A stretch of 5,470 bases of DNA, taken from positions 1 through 5,470 of the forward strand of contig DNAD01000262.1 of NCBI GenBank assembly GCA_003484785.1. The letters run 5' to 3'. Shown one piece after another: positions 1 through 5,442 of this stretch; the stretch's first letter is position 1, and each line of letters starts with the position of its first letter. The notes beneath the pieces were generated by a model. That model did no database searches. It was not told where the DNA came from and was given only the letters and a program-made list of their open reading frames with translations. The translations under genes were made by a program, and so were the position numbers. The DNA comes from Lachnospiraceae bacterium (GTDB lineage Bacteria; Bacillota; Clostridia; Lachnospirales; Lachnospiraceae).

Positions 1-212
1 CACAGGAGCTTACCGATTTTATCAAGGAGATCAGGGACAAGTACAAGCTTACCATATTCATGATAGAGCATCATATGGATCTTGTAATGCAGATCTCGGA
101 AAGGATATATGTGCTGGATTTCGGGAAGCTTATCGCAACCGGAGCCCCTTCCGAGATACAGTCGGATAAGAGGGTTATCGATGCCTATCTGGGGGTGAAT
201 GAGGATGCTTAA
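1..212 (+). CDS. livG: Branched-chain amino acid ABC transporter ATP-binding protein LivG, 3' end only
   Basis: This is the C-terminal 69 codons of an ABC ATPase, cut by the window's left edge; the reading frame begins at base 3 and stops with TAA at 210-212. The visible part starts after Walker B. It contains the H-loop segment MIEHHMDLVM followed by SERIYVLDFGKLIATG and an end in DAYLGV. From memory this closely follows the C-terminus of E. coli LivG (IEHDMKLVMGISDRIYV... and VIRAYLGE). LivG is one of the two cytoplasmic ATPases that power the LivHM permease in LIV-I type uptake of leucine, isoleucine and valine. The adjoining livF supports the call. Walker A, signature and Walker B lie outside the window, so activity cannot be judged. 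Substrate specificity (branched-chain amino acids versus other substrates of this HAAT family, such as urea) is not readable from this fragment. Confidence 0.9.
   Translation, partial: QELTDFIKEIRDKYKLTIFMIEHHMDLVMQISERIYVLDFGKLIATGAPSEIQSDKRVIDAYLGVNEDA
191..197 (+). promoter_or_regulatory. Ribosome binding site of livF, deciding the start
   Basis: The purine-rich GGGGGTG lies 7 nt upstream of the ATG at 205. The in-frame ATG at 199 would leave only one base between this element and the start, so the start at 205 is preferred. The site lies inside the end of livG, consistent with translational coupling. Confidence 0.6.
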
Positions 213-915
213 AATAGAGAATCTTATCGTTAATTACGGAGGGATCGAGGCGGTCAAGGGTATCTCCATCGATGTTCCCTACGGAAGCATCATAACCCTG
301 GTCGGCGCAAACGGGGCGGGCAAGTCCACTACTCTTCGGGCCGTTGCCGGCCTGGTAAAGGCCAAAAGCGGATCCATATCCCTGGACGGAGAGGAGCTTT
401 CGAGGCTTTCGACCACCGATATAGTATCCAAAGGGATCACCCTGGTTCCCGAGGGCAGAAGGGTCTTTCCCGATCTGACCGTGCTTGAGAACCTTAAAAT
501 AGGGGCCTATCTTCGAAAGGATGATCTTAAGGAGGACATAGAACACGTCTATGATCTCTTCCCCAGGCTGAGGGAGCGTTCCTGGCAGGCTGCCGGCACC
601 CTCTCGGGAGGCGAGCAGCAGATGCTTGCGGTGGGAAGGGCGCTTATGAGCAGACCCAAGATCATAATGATGGATGAACCCTCTCTGGGGCTGGCTCCCA
701 TCGTGGTGCAGGGCATATTTGAGATAATAAAGGAGATACATAAGCAGGGGACCACTGTCCTGCTGATAGAGCAGAACGCGAATATGGCTCTTAAGGTCGC
801 CGACTACGGCTATGTAATGGAGACAGGGAGAATATCCCTTAAAGGAAGCGGTGACGACCTTCTGGCAAATGATCGGGTCAGGGAGCTGTATCTGGGCAAA
901 TCAAAGAGCTCATAG
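205..915 (+). CDS. livF: Branched-chain amino acid ABC transporter ATP-binding protein LivF
   Basis: A complete 236-residue ABC ATPase, the usual LivF length. It would sit on the cytoplasmic face, pair with LivG and drive ATP-dependent import through LivHM. Motifs, counted from the ATG at 205: Walker A GANGAGKST at 34-42, the family-typical VPEGRRVFP in the Q-loop region at 81-89, ABC signature LSGGEQQ at 133-139, and Walker B IIMMDEPSLGLAP with the catalytic DE at 157-158. The H-loop position reads LLIEQNAN, with Gln in place of His. E. coli LivF has the same EQN, so this is a family trait and not a defect. The protein ends YLGKSKSS. Starting at 205 gives MLKIENLIVNYGG, the normal LivF N-terminus, and an 8-nt overlap with livG; an in-frame ATG at 199 is the alternative. 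The permease and binding-protein genes are presumably upstream, outside the window. Confidence 0.93.
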   Translation: MLKIENLIVNYGGIEAVKGISIDVPYGSIITLVGANGAGKSTTLRAVAGLVKAKSGSISLDGEELSRLSTTDIVSKGITLVPEGRRVFPDLTVLENLKIGAYLRKDDLKEDIEHVYDLFPRLRERSWQAAGTLSGGEQQMLAVGRALMSRPKIIMMDEPSLGLAPIVVQGIFEIIKEIHKQGTTVLLIEQNANMALKVADYGYVMETGRISLKGSGDDLLANDRVRELYLGKSKSS

Positions 916-918
916 AGC

Positions 919-923
919 AGGTG
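919..923 (+). promoter_or_regulatory. Ribosome binding site of the GTPase-nuclease fusion gene
   Basis: AGGTG sits 6 nt before the ATG at 930. A GTG at 921 in the same frame is a possible earlier start, but it overlaps this element. The ATG at 930 gives MNQLTIGILAHVDAGKTT, which aligns with the N-termini of Tet(M)/EF-G type proteins (Tet(M): MKIINIGVLAHVDAGKTT). The start at 930 is therefore chosen. Confidence 0.6.
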
Positions 924-929
924 CTTAAA

Positions 930-3539
930 ATGAACCAGCTTACCATTGGCATACTTGCTCACGTTGATGCCGGCAAGACCACCCTTTCGGAGGCGCTGCT
1001 TTATTTCGGAGGCATGATAAGAAAGCAGGGCAGGGTGGATCACGGGGATGCTTTTCTTGATAACTATTCTCTCGAGCGAGAGCGTGGGATTACGATCTTC
1101 TCCAAGCAGGCCATCATTGAGCACAACAATTTAAGACTGAATCTTTTGGACACGCCGGGACACGTAGATTTCTCCGCAGAAATGGAGAGGACCCTGCGTG
1201 TTCTTGATATTGCCGTTTTGGTGGTAAGCGCAGCCGACGGCATACAGGCCCATACCAGGACGCTCTTTACCCTTTTTGAAAGGGTGGGGCTTCCTGTTTT
1301 TGTTTTTATAAATAAGATGGATCTTGGGGGAGAGCGGGCTAAGCTCCTTAAGGATCTCAATACCGCCTTCTCCCCCGGCTTTGTGGACTTTACGGAGGGA
1401 ACGGAGCCCGAGGGGATAAGAGAGGAGCTTGCCGTCCTCGACGATAAGCTGCTTGAACGGTTCCTGGAAACCGGGGAGAGCCCCGGAGTGGATGAGATAA
1501 AGCAGCTGATACGAAGACGAAGGCTGTTCCCCTGTTACTTCGGATCGGCTCTGAAGGGGGAGGGCGTAGAGGCACTGCTTGACGGGCTGGAAAGCTATGC
1601 TCCGATGCCGGAATACAAAGCGGAATTTGCCGCAAGGGTCTTTAAGATACAGAGGGATGAGAAACAGAACAGGCTTACATATTTAAAGATCACGGGCGGA
1701 AGCCTTTCGGTGAAGGAAGTGCTCATGCCCTATGATGAGAAAATAGACCAGATAAGGGTATATAACGGCACCAGATATGAAACGCTTAAGGAGGCGGGCC
1801 CGGGAACCGTGGCGGCAGTCTGCGGCATCAGCAAGAGCAGGGTTGGGGATCTTCTTGGGGCGGAAAAGGAGCCCTATGAACCAAGCCTTACGCCTGTATT
1901 AAATTACAGCGTTATTTGTCCCGCAGGGGTTTCTTCCTCAGTAATGCTTTCTTATCTGAGAATCCTGGAGGAGGAGGATCCCAGCCTTCATGTGGTCTGG
2001 GATGAGGAAAAGAGGGAGATAAGGCTTAATCTGATGGGACAGGTGCAGCTTGAGATCATAAAGAACCTGATGAAGGAGCGGTTTGATACTCAGATCGGCT
2101 TCAGGGAGGGGAGCATAATATATAAGGAGACCATCTTAAATACCGTGGAAGGGGTTGGGCACTTCGAGCCTCTGAGGCACTATGCCGAGGTGCACCTGCT
2201 GCTTGAGCCTCTTGAGAGGGGCAGCGGAGTGGTCATAGAGAACGGCTGCCTTCCCGACACGCTTTCCGGCAATTTCCAGAGGCTTGTCCTTACCCATCTG
2301 GCCGAGAGAACCTTTAAGGGGGTTCTGACCGGGTCTGAGATCACCGATATAAGGATAACCCTGGTTACGGGAAAGGCCCATATCAAGCATACCGAAGGAG
2401 GAGACTTCAGGCAGGCGACCTACAGGGCCGTAAGGCAGGGGCTTATGCAGGCTGCGTCCGTACTGTTGGAGCCCTGGTATGATTTTGCGCTGCTTGTTCC
2501 CGACGAGGCTGTGGGCCATGCCTTAAACGATCTGGATAAGATGGAGGCTGTCTTCGGGATCGAGTCACAGGGAGAGGGAGGAAGGACAGTTATAAAGGGA
2601 AGCTGCCCCGCAAGGACCTGCGTAAACTATGCCGATGAGGTAAGAAAGTATACCGGCGCAAGAGGAGAGCTGGAGCTCAGGTATTCCGGCTACAGGGAGT
2701 GCGCAAACGAACAGGAGATAATAGAGGCGTCAGGGTATGAACCGGAGAGAGATTTAAGAAACAGCCCGGATTCAGTCTTCTGCCAGCATGGGGCCGGGGT
2801 GGTGATACCCTGGTACCTGGTCTTTGACTATATGCATCTTCCTTCGGTGCTTTCCGGAGGTATTAAGAGAAGGACTCCGGTGAATGCCCCATCCCGGGAA
2901 GTAAAGCTTAAAAAGGCTCTGTCGACCGAGGAGATAGATAAGATAATCGAGCAGACCTACTACTCCAACAGGAAGGCGGGAAAAAGGGCGGAAAAAAAGA
3001 AGGATGCGGGGTATGAGCTGAAAAAGGCCTGGAAGGCCGCAAAGAGCAGTCCGGAAAAGCCGGAGTTCATCCTTGTGGACGGCTATAATGTTATCTTTGC
3101 CTGGCAGGAGCTGTCGGAGCTTGCAAGGCTCAACATTGACAGCGCGAGAGATGCGCTTGTGGATATCCTCGGTAATTATCAGGGCTTAAAGGGCTGTGAG
3201 GTGGCGGTGGTGTTTGATGCCTACAGGGTAGAGGGACACGGTATCGAAAGCCTTGATTTCGGAAATGTTCATGTGATATATACTAAAGAGGCACAGACGG
3301 CGGACGGCTTCATAGAGCACTTTACCCACAGCCGCGGTTCGGACTATAGCGTTACGGTGGTCACCTCCGACAGTACGGAACAGATAATTGCGGCAGGCGC
3401 GGGCTCGAGGATAATATCATCCCGGGATTTTCAGAATGAGGTTATAAGCTTAAGCCGGGAGGCATCCGCCGAGTACCTGCCGAAGAACCAATCCGGGATC
3501 AATACGCTCTCTGACAGCCTGAAGGATGTCGAGATATAA
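930..3539 (+). CDS. Fusion of an EF-G/Tet(M)-like ribosome-protection GTPase with a Rae1 (YacP)-like NYN endoribonuclease domain
   Basis: An 869-residue protein in two modules. Residues 1 to about 640 form a translational GTPase of the Tet(M)/EF-G type: G1 AHVDAGKTT (10-18), G2 RGITI (52-56), G3 DTPGH (74-78), G4 NKMD (128-131), G5 GSAL (205-208), domain II from about 230 (RVFKIQRDEKQNRLTYLK), a domain III segment with MGQVQLEIIK, then domains IV and V. An extra conserved-looking block, SVFCQHGAG...YMHL, lies near 615-637. A Lys/Glu-rich linker follows (about 641-713). Residues 714 to about 845 match Rae1/YacP: LVDGYN (D717), VVFDAYR (D763), YTKEAQTAD (E787, D792) and VTSDSTEQ (D814). Tet(M) itself is about 639 aa and Rae1 about 170 aa, so the length equals both joined. 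Family knowledge: Tet(M)-like factors enter the ribosomal A site with GTP, and B. subtilis Rae1 cleaves mRNA in the A site of translating ribosomes. Inferred role: a cytosolic ribosome-associated factor cutting mRNA on stalled ribosomes. The Tet(M) tip loop SPVST is replaced by KHTEGGDF (486-493), so tetracycline resistance is doubtful. The gene lies 14 nt after livF with no visible promoter. Module identity is confident; the joint function is not. Confidence 0.88.
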   Translation: MNQLTIGILAHVDAGKTTLSEALLYFGGMIRKQGRVDHGDAFLDNYSLERERGITIFSKQAIIEHNNLRLNLLDTPGHVDFSAEMERTLRVLDIAVLVVSAADGIQAHTRTLFTLFERVGLPVFVFINKMDLGGERAKLLKDLNTAFSPGFVDFTEGTEPEGIREELAVLDDKLLERFLETGESPGVDEIKQLIRRRRLFPCYFGSALKGEGVEALLDGLESYAPMPEYKAEFAARVFKIQRDEKQNRLTYLKITGGSLSVKEVLMPYDEKIDQIRVYNGTRYETLKEAGPGTVAAVCGISKSRVGDLLGAEKEPYEPSLTPVLNYSVICPAGVSSSVMLSYLRILEEEDPSLHVVWDEEKREIRLNLMGQVQLEIIKNLMKERFDTQIGFREGSIIYKETILNTVEGVGHFEPLRHYAEVHLLLEPLERGSGVVIENGCLPDTLSGNFQRLVLTHLAERTFKGVLTGSEITDIRITLVTGKAHIKHTEGGDFRQATYRAVRQGLMQAASVLLEPWYDFALLVPDEAVGHALNDLDKMEAVFGIESQGEGGRTVIKGSCPARTCVNYADEVRKYTGARGELELRYSGYRECANEQEIIEASGYEPERDLRNSPDSVFCQHGAGVVIPWYLVFDYMHLPSVLSGGIKRRTPVNAPSREVKLKKALSTEEIDKIIEQTYYSNRKAGKRAEKKKDAGYELKKAWKAAKSSPEKPEFILVDGYNVIFAWQELSELARLNIDSARDALVDILGNYQGLKGCEVAVVFDAYRVEGHGIESLDFGNVHVIYTKEAQTADGFIEHFTHSRGSDYSVTVVTSDSTEQIIAAGAGSRIISSRDFQNEVISLSREASAEYLPKNQSGINTLSDSLKDVEI

Positions 3540-3540
3540 G

Positions 3541-3580
3541 TGTAAATATACCGGAGAAAAGAGCCCGGTGCCATTTCACA
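3541..3580. terminator. Weak stem-loop between convergent genes, possible bidirectional terminator
   Basis: An inner stem ACCGG (3550-3554) / CCGGT (3565-3569) has a 10-nt loop. An outer stem TGTAAAT (3541-3547) / ATTTcACA (3573-3580) carries a one-base bulge. The element fills the short gap between the stop of the fusion gene and the end of the PAP2 gene and overlaps the PAP2 stop codon. No U-tract follows on either strand, so it is at best a weak or factor-dependent terminator. Confidence 0.25.
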
Positions 3581-4256
3581 CAAGCCTTTCTGCCTCCTTG
3601 TGCTTGCTCTTTGCAATGAGCCTGTCCATGTATTCACTGCGGAAGCACACGGGATACATGCCGACAGCGAGGACTATGGCCCCTAACACGTCGTACATGG
3701 AATGCTGCTTAAGGAAGACCGTTGAAAGTATTATTCCTATACAGGTGAAGAGAGAAATTACTTTTACCGCCCGGTTATTCTTAAGCTTCTTATTAAAAAC
3801 GATGGCCAGATGAGCGCCGATGGCGTTGTATACATGGATGCTCGGGAATATGTTTGTCGGCGTATCGCTTCGGTAGATAAAGGCCGTAAGCATCGTAAAG
3901 ATGTTGTCTCTTGCAAACCCGGAGGGCCTTAAGTGGTGGCCGTTTGGGAAGATCGTGGAGATCAGAAGAAAGAGAGTCATTCCCGTGGCGATGAAGAAAA
4001 AGCTTCTGTAAAAGGTTTCATGGTCGGTAAAAACACAGTAGGCGATGGACGCTATCATATACAGGAACCATATATAATAAAACACTATGAAGTATTCGCA
4101 GAAGGGTATGATATCATCTACAGCCATATGGATCACGATGTATTGGGTCAGGGTACGCTTCTCGAGCCAGATAAACCAGGGAAGATAAAAAGCCGCGTAT
4201 ATCACTATAACCCATATGCCTCTGTTCTCGGAGAGTTTTTTCTTTATGCGTTCCAT
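3576..4256 (-). CDS. PAP2-superfamily integral membrane phosphatase/phosphotransferase
   Basis: A 226-residue hydrophobic protein with about six predicted membrane spans (roughly residues 14-30, 54-76, 86-103, 136-154, 163-180 and 190-204), a basic N-terminus and a charged C-terminal tail. The three PAP2 motifs are present in degenerate form. Motif 1 is FPNGHHLRP, with RP at 110-111 but Phe103 where the Lys of KX6RP belongs. Motif 2 is PSIH (138-141) instead of PSGH. Motif 3 is STVFLKQHSMYD, with H185 and D189 in the right spacing but Thr179 instead of Arg. The catalytic His141, His185 and Asp189 are thus all kept. PAP2 enzymes remove or transfer phosphate on lipids (phosphatidate, undecaprenyl pyrophosphate); this variant pattern could also fit a phospholipid head-group transferase, so the substrate is unknown. 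The start at 4256 has AGAGG 8 nt upstream. The lipid kinase gene lies just upstream on the same strand, which fits a lipid phosphate role. No signal peptide beyond the first span. Confidence 0.85.
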   Translation of the reverse strand: MERIKKKLSENRGIWVIVIYAAFYLPWFIWLEKRTLTQYIVIHMAVDDIIPFCEYFIVFYYIWFLYMIASIAYCVFTDHETFYRSFFFIATGMTLFLLISTIFPNGHHLRPSGFARDNIFTMLTAFIYRSDTPTNIFPSIHVYNAIGAHLAIVFNKKLKNNRAVKVISLFTCIGIILSTVFLKQHSMYDVLGAIVLAVGMYPVCFRSEYMDRLIAKSKHKEAERLV

Positions 4257-4264
4257 TTCGACTG

Positions 4265-4269
4265 CCTCT
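4265..4269 (-). promoter_or_regulatory. Ribosome binding site of the PAP2 gene
   Basis: Read on the minus strand, AGAGG ends 8 nt before the ATG at 4256. It supports that start for the membrane protein. Confidence 0.6.
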
Positions 4270-4297
4270 TTGATCCTGTATAATATCCGTTCACTAT

Positions 4298-4326
4298 AAG
4301 ATACCCATTTAAACCGCGATTGTCAA
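4298..4326 (-). promoter_or_regulatory. Sigma-A type promoter of the PAP2 gene
   Basis: On the minus strand a perfect -35 TTGACA (4321-4326) is separated by exactly 17 nt from a -10 TATCTT (4298-4303, 4 of 6 to consensus). An A/T-only run immediately upstream (about 4327-4335) could act as an UP element. Predicted transcription start near 4291 gives a leader of about 35 nt ahead of the PAP2 start. The promoter lies in the 85-bp gap after the lipid kinase stop codon, so PAP2 can be expressed independently as well as by readthrough. Confidence 0.7.
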
Positions 4327-4341
4327 ATAAAAAAACTATTA

Positions 4342-5262
4342 TTATACTATAAACCTTATCTTTTCAGGCTCAAGGTTTACGGTGATGTCACGGCTTATTC
4401 CGCAGGATTCCCCGTCGGCGTGAACCGCGTAGGGAAATTCGGTAACGATCCTTATCTTCTTTGCGCGTAGGCTCTTAATGCATTTAAAGCCCGTATGCTT
4501 CCCCAAAAGAGCAAGGGGAAGGAGAAGCAGGATCACCGGCTTGCTCACGCTTTCGGCGGCGCACACATTCAGATAGCCGTCTGTATTTTCGGCTTCCGGG
4601 GAGAACCTGAAACCGCCCCCCTCATACTGGCCGTTCATTGCCGCGGCAAAGATCAGTTTCTTAAGACTGAGCTTTTTTTCGTCCTCAAGGATGATCTCTG
4701 CGTCGGAGGGCTTAAGCCTGGCCAGCTGTTTAAGGGCGATCAGCCCGTAGGTGAGCTTTCCGAGCTTTATCCTGTTGAGCTTTTTCTTTAAGGAGGAATG
4801 AAGCGCTTCATGACATACCGCGGCGTCAAAGCCCATACCTGCGCTTACGGCAAAGTTGCGGATGGTGTTTTCGGTCTCGATACGCCCCACATCCATTTCG
4901 ATAAAGCTCTCCCGGCGAAGGATCGTATCCAGTGCTTTAAGAGGAGATTTGGAAAGGCCGAGAGTCCTTGCAAGATCGCCTCCCGAGCCGGCGGGCACAT
5001 AGCCCAGGGTAACCCCGGAATAGTCCCGTATCCCGGTCAGAACCTCGCTTACTGTGCCGTCGCCTCCAAGGATAACCAATGTTATGTCTTTCCCTCTGTT
5101 TTCAGAGGTGATCCTGTCCGCGAGCCTTTCGGCATCCCGGGCGCCTTCAGTGAGCCGGGCCCTGTAAACAGTGCCTCTTCTTTTAAGCTCATCTTCGATG
5201 AGCTGCCATTTTCTGAGACTGTTTCCTGTGCTTGCCGCGGGATTGACTATAAAGTGAAGCAT
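4342..5262 (-). CDS. Diacylglycerol kinase family lipid kinase (DgkB/YegS-like)
   Basis: A 306-residue protein of typical length for the soluble DAGK-catalytic-domain family, which phosphorylates diacylglycerol or related lipids with ATP at the inner face of the membrane. Visible motifs: the N-terminal FIVNPAAS (NP at 7-8), the nucleotide-binding GGDGTVSEV (66-74; family GGDGT-NE), PAGSGGDLAR (90-99), which corresponds to the usual GTGND-AR with Gly for Asn at 95, an NFAVSAGMGFDAAV segment, MNGQYEGGGFRFSP in the second domain, and a C-terminal VHADGES (D283, E285) matching the conserved DGE. A hydrophobic stretch at 242-254 is part of the C-terminal domain and not a clear membrane anchor. The start at 5262 is supported by GGAGTAGG just upstream. 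It would return diacylglycerol to phosphatidate for phospholipid synthesis; another lipid substrate cannot be excluded. It is followed on the same strand by the PAP2 gene after 85 bp, with no GC-rich terminator between them. Confidence 0.92.
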   Translation of the reverse strand: MLHFIVNPAASTGNSLRKWQLIEDELKRRGTVYRARLTEGARDAERLADRITSENRGKDITLVILGGDGTVSEVLTGIRDYSGVTLGYVPAGSGGDLARTLGLSKSPLKALDTILRRESFIEMDVGRIETENTIRNFAVSAGMGFDAAVCHEALHSSLKKKLNRIKLGKLTYGLIALKQLARLKPSDAEIILEDEKKLSLKKLIFAAAMNGQYEGGGFRFSPEAENTDGYLNVCAAESVSKPVILLLLPLALLGKHTGFKCIKSLRAKKIRIVTEFPYAVHADGESCGISRDITVNLEPEKIRFIV

Positions 5263-5407
5263 ATCCTACTCCGTGAGAGCCGCCCGGTGTTTTGCGAATG
5301 TGGGTGGGGTGACCGGCGAATGGCAACAGTTACTGTCACGATCCAAAGGGCCGTGGACAATAACCGGTAACACAAAACGCCTGTTGAACAATGCAGCGTA
5401 ATGATCT
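5263..5407 (-). other. Long, possibly structured 5' leader of the lipid kinase gene
   Basis: From the predicted start of transcription (near 5407) to the lipid kinase ATG there are about 145 nt without a convincing gene. Nested complementary segments are visible on the minus strand: an outer helix GGCGTTTTGTG (5371-5381) with CGCAAAACACC (5286-5296), containing one G-U pair and one mismatch; an ACCGG (5364-5368) / CCGGT (5312-5316) helix; and a hairpin GTCCACG (5352-5358) / CGTGAC (5335-5340) with one bulged C and an 11-nt loop. The Shine-Dalgarno site lies just outside. I recognise no known riboswitch consensus. The helices are short and could be chance pairings. Confidence 0.3.
5265..5272 (-). 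promoter_or_regulatory. Ribosome binding site of the lipid kinase gene
   Basis: On the minus strand GGAGTAGG precedes the ATG at 5262; the GGAG core is 6 nt from the start. It supports the start giving MLHFIVNPAAS, the normal N-terminus of this family. Confidence 0.7.
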
Positions 5408-5413
5408 GCTATG

Positions 5414-5442
5414 ATTATATTACAACCCCGGTTTCTTCTCAA
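5414..5442 (-). promoter_or_regulatory. Sigma-A type promoter of the lipid kinase gene
   Basis: On the minus strand the -35 TTGAGA (5437-5442, 5 of 6 to consensus) is separated by 17 nt from a perfect -10 TATAAT (5414-5419). The predicted start of transcription is near 5407, about 145 nt before the lipid kinase ATG. The remaining bases up to 5470 show no further feature I can support. Confidence 0.65.

Noticed and set aside
921..929. GTG start at 921 for the fusion gene
   Set aside because: It overlaps the AGGTG ribosome binding site and adds three residues not seen in Tet(M)/EF-G proteins; the ATG at 930 matches the family N-terminus and has proper spacing.
549..1360. Several minus-strand open frames opposite livF and the fusion gene
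   Set aside because: They mirror the codon structure of strongly supported + strand genes and contain no recognisable motifs or ribosome binding sites.
930..2850. Calling the gene a tetracycline resistance gene (tet)
   Set aside because: The overall fold is shared, but the domain IV tip motif is different, a nuclease is fused on, and the setting is a chromosomal amino acid transport operon without mobile elements.
3933..4283. Open frame of 116 codons on the + strand
   Set aside because: It lies antisense to the PAP2 gene and across its promoter, has no recognisable motif, and the opposite strand encodes a clear six-span protein with PAP2 motifs.
4346..4351. TATAAT-like hexamer on the minus strand at the end of the lipid kinase gene as a second PAP2 promoter
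   Set aside because: The nearest -35-like TTGAGC is 21 nt away, too far, whereas TTGACA-17-TATCTT just downstream is much better.
5301..5320. GGGTGGGGTGACCGGCG on the + strand, resembling the T-box consensus GGGTGGNACCGCG
   Set aside because: The match is broken by insertions, and there is no specifier stem, no following terminator and no downstream gene in the window on that strand.
4798..5370. Open frame of 190 codons on the + strand, preceded by a good-looking AAGGAGGA
   Set aside because: It is antisense to the lipid kinase, whose motifs are all on the minus strand. The purine-rich run here is the complement of Ser/Leu codons. The composition is without family resemblance.
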